Assembly: GCF_019649055.1 (NCBI RefSeq)
Contig: NW_026570253.1
Coordinates: 186,001-250,000, forward strand
Length of the DNA stretch: 64,000 bases
DNA from: Paramacrobiotus metropolitanus
Taxonomy: Eukaryota > Tardigrada > Eutardigrada > Parachela > Macrobiotidae
Direction: 5' to 3'
The stretch's first letter is position 1; each line of letters opens with the position of its first letter. The notes beneath the pieces are model-generated. The model made no database searches and was not told the DNA's origin. It saw only the letters and a list, made by a program, of their open reading frames with translations. The position numbers and the translations under genes were made by a program. Shown in pieces: positions 27,807 to 39,372 of the stretch.

Positions 27807-28547
27807 TCAACCGGGGCCCGCTCGCACGCGCCAGTCGGCCTGCAATCCCCTCAACAAATCTGTGATTATTGCCCTCGTTTTCAGCAACAAGAATTGCCGA
27901 AAAGTTACGGACCACAACCCCAACCAGATGTACCAGCAGCTAACAAAAAATCAACCGATAAATTTTGTTCAGAAAATTTCTGTTTTGATTTTTTCACTCT
28001 CATCTAGTGCGTGGCGCCGATCCGGTGGTGTGCCTAATTATACAGGGAGTATCGGATATTTGCACAGTGTAGAATAATCAACATTTTTTGTGGGACATTC
28101 GATTATCGAAGATCTTGGGAAATTAAAAAAGCGTATTTAAGCTAAAGAAAAATTCGAATTGCATTTGTCGTTATTCAGTTTTTCTTCGTACTGGGAATCT
28201 TGAAATACTAAAAAATAACTCAACTGCATTTTGGAATAGTTCGACTATGTGTTGGCCACAAAGAAGTCAATTCGATGAGGAGAACCGAACAACAGACACA
28301 TAAATCTGCGACGATCAAAGTTCAATTCATGTTTCGTTATTGCTCCCGAGAAATTTCAGTTTTAACAAATGCTACAAAAATAAATAAAACAACAACAAAA
28401 TAAATTCAACTACAACAACATGCAAAAGTAGAAAAGCAAATGCAACAAGAATCTGTTATGGAAAAAACTTTGGAGATCACTCAAAATTTGACGCAAAGGC
28501 ACTGACAAACAAATTTATAAAATTAATAACAAAAAGCAGCTGTCAAA
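27807..28547. other. Convergent 3' region between Ig gene and astacin gene
   Basis: About 740 bp separate the two stop codons. The stretch should contain both 3' untranslated regions. Overlapping AATAAA signals on the plus strand occur at 28379-28388, about 575 bp after the Ig-gene stop. I found no good AATAAA for the minus-strand gene. Confidence 0.5.
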
Positions 28548-31500
28548 TCACCAGAATTCGTTGGCGTCACTATATTGCTGGGATGCGGAGCGGTCGTATA
28601 AATCGCATCGTAGCCAGTCCATCAAACGACGAGGCCGTTTATCGGAAGCAATCTGCAAATGACAAAATACAACTGAGAATTCAACGCTTTTGCTCGTTTC
28701 GAAGTGCTGATAAATAGTAAACTACAGCTTTTTTCGGCTACAGAAATTAAGTCGTCGTATCCTTGAATGAATTCGACAATGATATTAATCAATGTAGAAA
28801 CAGAAATGTGCGAAACTGCAGAATCAACAGAAGCTGGACCACTATCAAGTACTTAATTTCTTATTTTCTGCCTATGTAAAAGTTATCAGTACCCTATGGA
28901 CTTGAGCTTGAACGGGTGATGCATTGTGGTAAGCAGGTTTTGTTTATGATTCCGTGACGAATATCATTGCTATAATCAACACAACAGCACAACGCACCTT
29001 GAAAACGTTCTTTTCCAGCGGATAAATCAGTCCATCCGCTAACAGATACACTTCTGAATGCGTTGAACTGTCAGCCACTGTCGGCCACTCCAGCGCCGCC
29101 TGCAGCCGCCCCGGAAAGCCCATCTCTTTGCGCAGCGGGAGCGGGCCGCGGACCTGATTGAAGTCGGAAAGCGGATGCAGCACCCAGTATTCCTCACCTA
29201 CCAACACGCAACGCATCCGTCAGAAAAGATCTAGCGAAACAATGCAGCGTCCAGAGTCGCACCTTTAATGAAGACAATTCGGCCCTCGGTCCAGACAAAC
29301 GCAGCGTCTAGATCGCCGGTTTCTGGCAAGCCGGGGAAACCGCTGGCGATATCTTGTGGGTAACCGTCCAGGGCTTCGAAACCCTTGTATTTCCAGTATA
29401 ACTGGCCCTGTCATCGTAAAGTCATATTTAATTGTGGCACGTCGCATCTTTCCCAGTGAGAGTGAATTCACATGATGAAAAATTGATTTGCAGAGAGAAG
29501 ATGTAGAATTTTCATGCTGTATTGCCTGTTCTGTCGCCTTAATAAGGACCATTCTTTGCTGATGTTGCCAGTTGGTTCCAGCGGAATCTCCCACCGAGCA
29601 CTCCGTTTTGACAACGGTGCTCAAATTTTGGAATATTTTTTGAGTTTCCACTTTCGAAAAGTAATCATAGTCAAAACCCTGATCGAGAAGGATCCTTTTC
29701 CGACCCCGAAGCAATAGCAGAGGGTCTAATCATTATGGAAGGAAAGGTGTCGAGAGTGCTGCAGCTGCTTACTGATAACGCAGAAGAAAATGGTTTCTGG
29801 CACGGTATCATCCGTGTGGTGCAATATCGCGAAAATCCACAGATAAGCACCCCGTCCCTGATTTATTTTTTTTCTCGGCCTGGAGTAAAATTATCGTTCC
29901 ACATTATTTTTCTTAGTTTACCTTAGTCCTTTATCTGTTCCAAATATTTCCTGGCTTGAAAAATTGTTGCGGGGCAAAAAGTTTGAAATTATGAATAACT
30001 GGAAGAAAATATCAGTACACCGATCTCTAAGATACCGCCTAATTTCTTTTCGAAAACGTTTGATGAGTGGCTGTTTAGCTGTTTGCGTTGTATAGAGATT
30101 AAGGGACATTGTTTTGAGAAAATACGAGGAAAGCGCTGATGCAATAAAAAATCGTGCGATAGTTATCATTACTTTCCGAGTAACCCTCGTATTTATTACT
30201 CCAAAAAATATATACGCGGTCTGACATGTGCCACACAGCGCGACTGTTTTGAGCAGAGTTGTATTATCCACCGGTTTACATCACAATGTAACATTAATTT
30301 TGCGTAAAACCTAACAAAAAAATGTAAAAATGTGAAAAAATTATAAACAGTATAAAAACAATATTAGTTTTCAAAAGAAATGGTTAGTGAGCCCGGAGGC
30401 TTACCTTAAAGAAATAAGTATGGCCGTTAATCCATGTGAAGGCCGCGTCGATATCGTTGGGCAGGTTCGGATAATACTGCTTAATAGACAGCACTTTGGA
30501 GATATACCGATGCGGATCCACCACCCAGAAGTGTTCAGCTGCAACAGTAAAGGTCAACTCATTGTCAACATCCAGAAGACAGCCACATCAGACTGACCAG
30601 CTTAACAGGCCAAACTCGTATAAGAGGCTCATAAAAAAAACGAAAAACCCCGCAGATATAATGTTGATCGAAAACCCTAGGGCTATGGACAGCCGGTAAG
30701 GAAAGCGTAGCTTATATGACCGAAAGGGTAAAACAGAACAGAAACAATGAAAATATTACGACTAGTTTTCTGATTTTGTTTCTAGTGATTCATCGATAAT
30801 TTAACTTGCTAAAAATTCTTATGCCGACATTGTTTCATTAAATCAAATTTGTGCAACAGATATCAATAATGCACTCACCATGTACAGACTGTATGGCGCG
30901 ATTCAGAACTTTTCAGCCTGCAGTAGTTTGTTTCGCTTACCGCTGAATATATAAACATGTCCGTCGTTGGTAGTCATAATGGCATTCGTATCGAAGAATT
31001 CATCGCAGGGATTGAGCAGACTGGCCACACCGGCTTGCTTCAGGGTGATGGTGGGGCGTGTGGGCGGCGGGGGCTCGGCGGTGGTGGTGGATGCCGGCAG
31101 GGTGCGTTGCCGGCCTCCCGGCTCCTCCTCACTGCGTACAAAGTTCAGGTATTTCACCATGTTGGGCGGGCGTTTGGCGGCCGGCGCGTACACACTGCCG
31201 CAGCCGTAATACGTGTTGATCTTCTCCGCGTCCACACCGCTCAGTTCGCGCCGCTGTCCCAGCATCTTCAAATTGATGTTGGTACTGGTCGGTGTCAGAG
31301 TGGGTCGGCGTTCGTCACGCGACTGCAAAACCAGAGAAATTCATGTCATACTTTACAGAAACAGCTGATTGTATTCCATAGCCTTATCCGATTATTCGCG
31401 CCCAAAATTATTAACAAATAAAATTAAGTAAAGTTTTTCTGGGCGTGAAATTACAAACAGCTGCGTATAATATAAGATTCTAATGATATTTTTCGTAACT

Positions 31501-33995
31501 GTACGAGTATGCCAGCATCACTCCGATCGTCTTAGACAGATCCAGAAAATTATCGAAATGCACTTGACTTACTGGATAATGAAATACCGAAAATATTTTT
31601 CGTTAAGAAACTAAAGATATACTTACAAATGCGTAAGCGGAATAGTGCATAACCGAATTGTAGTCATACTGTTTGCCCAGGTCGTCGATGCTGCCGACGG
31701 CGCGTTTGTGGAAGTTCACTTCGCGACCTATCACAGAAACCATAATAATCGACCTCATAAGGAAATACCCAGCCATTGTCAAATGGATACATTCATGATG
31801 CTTACCCGGTTCCATGTTGGACCACAAAATAGTGATAAACGAATCACGGTCCAGTCGCGTGTGCTCGTGGTAGAAGCCCAGCACGTGCAGGAGTTCATGC
31901 GCGACCACACCCATCTCGGTCAGGCACCTCCACGGGTCCAGCGTCACCACTTGCTGGCCGCCGCGCCGACCCACGTACGACGAACAACTGAAACGAAACA
32001 CCAAAATGATAGTCACAAATTTCATCGAGACATGCTCCGCGTTTTACCCAATTGTGTTGGGGTCATACGGAGTACTTCCATATAATAAAAATTAATGGTA
32101 CTCATAACAAAAAAGCGCCAATAACTGCAAACAAACAGATTCTGATACAAGTATGCATTAATTAATATTAGTTGTTAACAACTGACAATTCACAGAGGAT
32201 TGTATTGTATTGGGTGTATCAAAAACTCAGTTCTCCCCGTCTTTGTAATATATACTACAGCATTTCAAAAATAATATACCAAGGGCAATGATTTCCGTAC
32301 GACTGCGATAAACATTTCTTGTGATTAATTTAAAATGCATTCTCGATTGTTACGAAACTGACTACTGTTTTGAAAATGGTATACCGTATGTTAAAAGCTT
32401 ATTTAAAAAACAAAAAATTCCTTAATTTTTACGAAGAAGCACGAAGCAGCAAATGTACACTGGTTGCTGCTTTTAGTGCTGTCTCGCCGGCGTGAATAAC
32501 CGAATGGGAACTCGGTCAAACACCGGCCTTGACCGAGGCCGTAGTAGAGTCTAGCGTACTACGTACAATACAACGGCGACGTATCTCCGTATTAGCTAAG
32601 CCACTGCATTAAACACCGAAATACTGCGAATGTAGTGTATACTGCGCCGTGGCTAAACTATTTCACACTGTTCCAACACACCGGCACTCAACGGTACACT
32701 ACTTCCGGTTGTGGCTAGCGCGCACTTACCCTTCACCCGGCATAATGCGCACATAATCCGCTTCCGAGGTCCTCTCCACAAAACTGATACACGTCTTTTT
32801 CTGTAAAAACCACATCACACGTGCTGACCACAAGGACAAAGCGCACAAGATGCGGCTGCTGTTTTCTGCGGAAATCAATGGAAAACAACTTACTCGAATT
32901 TCATCCATTGCGCTGTAGATCATTTGCTTCTGCTCGAAACCTATTCAATTCAAAATTGGTTCAGCGCGAACAGAAATACCAAAGACCTGAGAAAATATTA
33001 ATATGCCAGCCAAAATAAATGGGCCTCGACTTATTTAAAGAAAGATTCAAAACAACACAGTTATTACGCTTAAGTGTTTTGCAAAATAAAATTACAGTTC
33101 TTAAAGATAACAAATTCAAAACATGAACAGAAAGCTGGCATCGTTGCCGAAACTCACTGTAATATGGGTCAATCGTATAGGGCACCACTCCTTTCGTCCA
33201 TTTCCGGTAGTCAGCATTGGTTACCGCTCGAACCTGTCGTTCGAAGCCGCCAGGCAGCACAATGTCGCCTTCATGGTGCGCTAAATACAGTCCACGGTTA
33301 TTTAAATCAGCCTTACTGTATAACATATTCGCAGCGAAACCGGCAGCGTACCTCCCACTTCATCTGCATTGGGTTGCCACAAAAATTCCTCAGAAGCACT
33401 TTCTTCGGGAGTTTCAGCCACTGCAAGATAAGTTGGTTGAAATGCAAAACGCTGCAAACCACATTGCGCACATTTCATAAAAAAAATCTTCTCCGCACCG
33501 TAAAACGCTTAAGTGAAAAGGAAAAATTACACTTAAATTACCTACACCGGAAAAAAATAAATTTTATTTTGATAAAAGATTCGGAGTGCAAAAATGCGGC
33601 TTAATTGATTAATAGCGTAGGGCGGATACACCGCAGCCGGCTGCTGATCGCCATCCTTCGATGACGTCGAAAGTAAACAAAAGTAAACAACAACAACAAC
33701 AACAAAATATCTTCTGATTCAGAACCACCCAACAAATTGTTGGTTTAAATAAACGAAAGATGACCAGTGCTTCTAACAAAAACCTCCACCTCGGGATAAC
33801 CGTTACATAAAGGACGCATTAACTGTCCAGAGCCAATGTACTACTTTATAGTCATTCATATGACTGCAACATACACAGGATATCGTCCACCGAAAGCCGT
33901 TTAGAAATATAATAATCCGGGATGATAGATGCACCGTTAGTTCTCCACAATACCGTCATCCACAGGCACAATAACTGTATCCCGTTGGAATGCAT
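28548..33995 (-). CDS. Astacin metalloprotease with C-terminal hemopexin domain
   Basis: Eleven exons (minus strand, 5' to 3'): 33875-33995, 33158-33420, 32894-32940, 32730-32800, 31806-31987, 31627-31727, 30941-31322, 30405-30538, 29263-29407, 28998-29197, 28548-28652. They give about 583 aa if a one-base slip in exon 2 is allowed. Exon 1 encodes a signal peptide (MHSNGIQLLCLWMTVLW). The propeptide carries the aspartate-switch motif EGDIVLP; RQVR precedes the mature start AVTNADYRKW. The catalytic domain has the zinc site HELLHVLGFYHEHTR (about 198-212), the Met-turn SVMHY (about 253-257) and the four usual cysteines (about C148, C169, C189, C303). A Thr/Pro linker leads to a four-bladed hemopexin propeller bounded by C368 and C565, with DAAF repeats (DIDAAFTW, DLDAAFVW) and FWVVDP/YWVLHP strands. 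Secreted astacins process matrix and peptides; the propeller is known as a substrate-binding module in MMPs. Exon 2 needs a frameshift or tiny intron near 33,350 (see findings). Confidence 0.9.
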
Positions 33996-34842
33996 TACAA
34001 CGAATTGTGGGAAACGAGAGCCGCCGCTCACCAGACACCGGTCTCGTGTTGTGCGTGTGTTGTCGCAACACGTGTGCCTCTGACGAACATGAACAGCGAT
34101 ACACATTGACGACTGCCATTTCACAGTGGATGGTGTTTTATATACGTACGGAACAGATCGGCGACAACACTTCCGCAAGGAAATCTACCTTAATTACCGT
34201 ACCACTACCGCGCTGTCTACACTGGCTACTCGCGTCCAAATATTTGTTTACCGACCCACTTGACATTTGTCGTCTTAAAACAGATTCCATCGCCAACTAG
34301 ACCATCGATATCATTCCCAGATTATGATGTTGCAGTATATTTGAAACAAATTGCAAATACAAAAAACTATACAGAACGTAACTTTTTATAACAAAACAAC
34401 CCGTTGACCTATCAACAGGAAGCTACACAAAATTAGAAAGCAGCAACTACACCATATTAATTAGCCACCACAAACAAGTCGGATGTCCAATCAAAGCTTA
34501 TTATTATGAATTTGTTTTACCACTTAATCAATATTACGCAAAATACAGTTTCTCAGGAATTTTAATTTTGTGATTAAATTAATTTTATTCAGGAGAAAGA
34601 GCAGTACTTCTTCAGAAATCAGAATCCCAGAGTTTATTTTTAACCAACAAATCTTTGAGTTTTCTTCCGCATAGTCACCAGGTACACTGTAAAAAATTTC
34701 ACCGAAGATGTGATAACAAACACCAAAAAGATCATCCACCTTTCTTAAATTTACCAAACTCAACGAATCATTCCACCCATCTATCACTGTGCAAACAATG
34801 TGGACCACCCACATTTCCACTAACTTGTAATCCGCTCCCCTA
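33996..34842. other. Region between astacin 5' end and MTO1 3' end
   Basis: Both neighbours are on the minus strand. The right part is the 3' untranslated region of MTO1: TTTATT (AATAAA on the minus strand) occurs near 34,633 and again near 34,570. The left part should contain the astacin promoter and leader; I see no clear TATA box. No extra coding exon is supported. Confidence 0.5.
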
Positions 34843-37800
34843 TCACATCACCACATTGACAGCTTCCTCGGAAGTTGTCGACACCGGCGGCGGCCGGCGC
34901 TTAGCAATGCGCAACAGACGAATGAGCGCATCGGGCGTGATGCCCTCGATGCGGCTGCAAGCCGCCAAGGAAGCGGGTCGCAGGCGTTTCAGCTTCTCCC
35001 TCACTTCCCCAGACAGATTGAGGCCGCGCTCATCGTAGTCAATGTCCACCGGCAGCAATACTGACTCGTCGGCCTGAACACGGGCCATGTCCAACTGCAG
35101 GTCTCGAGTCGCTTCCGCGTAGGTGGCGCTGATTTTTATACGTCGTCCCAACCAGTCCATCTCCAATAACTCCTTTAATTCCGGCTAGAAAAGTACCCCA
35201 TCAATCAAGTGTACGTACTGTTTTTAGCTTTGTAAATGCTACAGCAGCTAACGCTTATTTTTCTTCCAATCAGTCAATTGTTTCCCATTGTTTCGTTACA
35301 ACTACGGTGCATCAAAGCGTTTGAAACGCTAAAAAAGTAAAATACATACCACCTATGCATTTAATGTGAATGAATACTTCAGTCAACCTTGAAAATCATA
35401 AGAGGCTTCAAAAATAAAAATAAAACTTTGCCCAATAATTTAAGCGAAATTCTCAAGCAAAAATAACTTGTAATCAGTAGATTAGCCTGATAATGACAAC
35501 ATGCTTGAAACCGAACAGATTCTTGCAAAACAAGCATGGCTTTAATTGTACGTACATAACCCCATAACTCTGGTAATTATAATTGATAATTCAGCGTACA
35601 GGAAGCGTCTAAGCAAAACTAAAAACCGTTACTCAACCACCTAAATTAAGTAACCTACATGTTCACCGCCAACGCCATTCAGCAGCGTCTGCACCGAGAT
35701 GTCGGGATGGTTAAGGACCTGATACGCATTTCGCGCATCCGGCTTCGTCAAGTTGAAATCAACGTTCAACTTGGAAGCCCATTTGTGGGACGACATTCGC
35801 AGGGATCGCAGCAACTCCATTGCCCGGGCTAACTGCGCTTTCTGTGTGGCATAACGCTGCTGGCGGGCTTCTCCGATGCAACCCACGCTGATTCCTTTCT
35901 CCGTCAATCGCGCATCTTCGATTTAGAACACAGCTTACTGGTTAGGAAATTGTACGAAACAGCAATCAAACGATGCCGCTTAAGCACAACGTACCGGCGT
36001 TGTCCGGTCGCAGCTTTAAGCGGTACTCGGCGCGCGAAGTAAACATGCGGTAGGGTTCTGTGGCTCCCAGCCGAGTGAGATCGTCGATGAGGACGCCAAT
36101 GTAGCCTTCGGTGCGGCTGATGACAAAAGGAGGCCGGTACAGGGCGTTGCAGCCGGCATTGATTCCGGCGACTATGCCCTGTGCAGCGGCCTCTTCATAA
36201 CCTATTCAATTTCAATACCCATTTTCTGCACAAACAGGCAAACATTTTCACGTTCTTCATAATATGCGATCCTGACATGAGTTCAGTATTTACAGCATCC
36301 CCATTTTGTTACCAGCTTTTTTTTGTAACAGTATCACTTTTAACTACATCTAGTTAGTGCTGGTTACGATATCCTACCTGTCGTGCCGTTTATCTGGCCA
36401 GCCAGAAACAAGCCCGGCATGCGGTGCGTTTCTAGAGTTTGCTTCAACTGCCGCGGATCGATGAAATCGTACATGACACCGTAACCAGACCGAAACATCT
36501 CCACGTTCTCCATTCCAGGAATTAATCGTAATATCTTAATCTGCGACCACAAAAATTCCAATAAAGGCGTGTTTATCAGTTTGATGATATGGGCAGTTCA
36601 CCTGGTATTCCACCGGCATTGTCATAGACAGCCCATTCGGATAGATTACCTCCGAATCAAAGCCTTCCGGTTCCAGCCAGACTCGATGCGGTAAGTGTCC
36701 GAATCGAATGGATTTGGACTCAAAGGAAGGACAGTATCTAACATCGAAATACAAATAAGCAAACCTTATTGACACAAAGTAAGTGCGCAGGAGGCAGTAT
36801 AGTTTTAAAAATGTTATCGCAGTATTCACATTAACGGTACGCCAGTTACAGAAAAATACCAACAAGACGGGAAAATTTCCCAATACAAAAAGCAATCAAT
36901 AACGTCAAACGCTGCAACGGAATTCTCTTAAACAGATAGGTCGAACACATTAAAAATAAGTTAAAATAAATGAGAAATATCTATAAAAAAATATGATTAG
37001 ACTATTCTTAGAAAAAAAATGAAAACCCGCTGCAGATCAAAACTGCTTCCGCTACGAAAGTGTTTCGAGCACAGAACAGCCAGAGTCGAAGTACGTAACT
37101 GTCTAAGCAAAACCAAGTTATCACATCTCACACACCTAAAAACCGTAAAAAGAAAAAATAAAACTGCTTTCAAATACCTCGGCCCGCGCGTTTCTTCCTT
37201 CACATGCCGATTCAGATGCAGCGTGTCCAGCACAATCTTACTGCACTCCGCAGGCGTGTATGTGATGTGGCACAGCATCTGCTGGTCCGCCGCAATCCAC
37301 GGCCGATCATTCATAAAGGAGAAAGGCAAAGGGGGATCGTCACCATAAAACACGCCGGTCTTGGTGAAATCAATGGTCTTCTTATCCAACCGCGGCGGCG
37401 TGCCCGTTCGCAGGCGGGCCATAGTGAAACCGGCCTTCTCAATCGTCTGCGCAAGTGCAACCGCCGGGGCGTCGCCAATCCTCCCCGCCGGCCGTGTCTC
37501 CAGTCCGATATTGATTTCCCCCCGCAGAAAAGTCCCGGTGGTCAGGACAACCGATTTGGCGTGATAGGTGGTGCCGTCGGAAGTGACAACGCCGCGGCAA
37601 GTCGTCTGAGAGGGATCAATCTCGGAGGGCTGGGTAAGGAGATCGTCCGCAGAGGCGGCGTGGATGGTGAGGTTCTGGTAGGCTTTCAATTCCGCTTGCA
37701 TATTGGATTTGTACAGCTTCCTGCAAATTATCACAAATCTGTTCGAGTTGCGATCATTTCTGCATTCGAAACAAAATAGCGCTTGAGCGATCCTTGTAAT

Positions 37801-38512
37801 GAGTGCACATGCAGTCCACTGTCCACAGATAAAGCAACGCGCAAAAATAATTTTTAGGACTGTCCAGGGAAAAAAGGAAATTCGATCGAAATAAGCCAAT
37901 GGGTAATCATAAAACAGCTTCGCGGAGCAATTGCCAGCACTCATTTGCGTCATTACAGAAATTAATACAGTATTAATGAGTTAAGAACGCTACTCATCGA
38001 ATTACGTTTCATCTGCTGAGTGCATACAGTACCGTCCAGTACCTGTCGATCTGAGCGCGATATCCCCAGACGGCCGGTCCCTTCTTGCGGTTGAGTACTT
38101 TGTACTGCACGCCCGAGATATCACAGATCCGTCCGCACACCCCGTCCAGCGCGTCCACCTCCTTCATCAGGTGGCCCTTGCCGATCCCCCCGAAGGAGGG
38201 ATTGCAGGACATTTCGCCCAGGGTGTCCAGTTTGTGAGTAACCAAAAGTGTTCGCGCGCCCATCCGCGCCGCCGCACACGCCGCCTCTGTGCCCGCATGG
38301 CCGCCGCCCACCACAATCACGTCGAAGTCACGGCCACCTGCATAAGACGTTCCCATTGCTGACTGCCGGCTGTGATCGACAGTAATCGTCGTACCTGCTG
38401 TGCTCGACGAATTCGACAATGTTCGGTGGAATATTCCCAGCAGATTCCGGACCAGTTGATGCCGCGAGAAGAGCACTGACTCGCATTCTGCCAGCAGTCG
38501 ACTGGTTAACAT
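34843..38512 (-). CDS. MTO1: MTO1, mitochondrial tRNA wobble-uridine modification enzyme
   Basis: Seven exons (minus strand, 5' to 3'): 38043-38512, 37178-37720, 36602-36737, 36378-36540, 35995-36201, 35659-35915, 34843-35184. All phases match and give 705 aa, close to the usual length. The start is followed by an arginine-containing, acid-poor leader (MLTSRLL...[14 protein letters not shown]) that suits mitochondrial import. The FAD-binding motif [14 protein letters not shown] sits near residues 65-80. Both GidA signatures are present: [15 protein letters not shown] across exons 2/3 and [20 protein letters not shown] across exons 4/5. With GTPBP3/MSS1, this enzyme installs the taurinomethyl (or carboxymethylaminomethyl) group at U34 of mitochondrial tRNAs, supporting accurate mitochondrial translation. 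The C-terminal helical region ends ...EEAVNVVM. It is divergent from the selenoprotein T gene, about 860 bp between start codons. Identity is secure. Confidence 0.97.
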
Positions 38513-39372
38513 TTCTGCTATTTCACGAGAGCTCTCTCAAGAATGATTTGGAACAAGCAGTTCGGATCACAGAAAGAGTACCACTGAAGGAAAGAAACCA
38601 TCCTACGCTTTTGCAAATTCAGCCAGCAAAGCTGCAAAGACAAAAGTGAAAACTGAAAAGTCCTCACTTTATAGTTTATACTTTTCCCTAACGGAGGCGA
38701 TTTCCTCACTATTACAAAATTAACGATAATTCACGGATAACAGATGTGAAAATGATAAGCCAAATGTTTGATGCAGCTAACTTTTATCCAAAAATCAAAA
38801 TTCAAAAATGACAATTTTTGCTGTTCGATCGCACATCGACGATCCTAAAAATCAGCGCTAAAATTTTTTTAAGTGTTGCGAGGCCTACGCGTTGTAGCTG
38901 TGGTACTAGCGCTGAAGCCGTCCGTATCTCTAGGTACTAATTAAGAGTACGTATGTTGCGAGGCTTCCTTAGCACTAAGGCGTCGGCGACGTCTGTAGTA
39001 CAGACTCTGTACTCTTACCGCTTATGCGCTCATGCCTCCCTATCCGTTAGCCCATTCGGTAACAAATTTTAAATAAGGATAAATAATCAGTTTTAAATTT
39101 TCTGTTTTTGGGAGAAGGAAAGAACCTAGCAGCTGCAGTTCCTTGATTTTTTCGCTAAACCGAGGGTAAGGGTTGCTGAGTTTAACGAATGTAATGGGCA
39201 CAGAAACGCTTTAAAACATGTGTAACTGTAATGTAAGTTTGTAACAGAGTGGCTGCAGCTTGCGCATGCGTTACATAACGGATAATCTCAGCTGTTCGTC
39301 TACAAGATATTCTTCTTTCACGATTTCAGTGTGACAGTATTCTGAGTGATACTGGGATCTTCGGCGTGCAGC
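38513..39372. promoter_or_regulatory. Shared divergent promoter region, MTO1 / selenoprotein T
   Basis: This 860-bp interval separates the MTO1 start (minus) from the selenoprotein T start (plus), so both promoters and leaders must lie here or overlap it. There is no obvious TATA box. The segment at 38,875-39,020 is richer in CG dinucleotides than its flanks and contains TGTTGCGAGGC twice, about 80 bp apart. The promoter role is inferred from gene arrangement only. Confidence 0.4.

Noticed and set aside
30957-31421. 154-codon glycine-rich plus-strand frame
   Set aside because: It is the antisense of astacin exon 7, whose Pro/Thr/Ala-rich linker reads as Gly-rich on the other strand.
33074-33604. 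176-codon plus-strand frame
   Set aside because: It runs antisense to the astacin propeptide/catalytic exon 2 and has no motif of its own.
37204-37779. 191-codon plus-strand frame over MTO1
   Set aside because: It is the antisense shadow of MTO1 exon 2; the minus strand gives an unmistakable GidA-family sequence and matched splice phases.
36997-37953. 318-codon minus-strand frame as a single gene
   Set aside because: It contains MTO1 exon 2, but both ends run into introns; splice sites at 37720 and 37178 restore the conserved protein.
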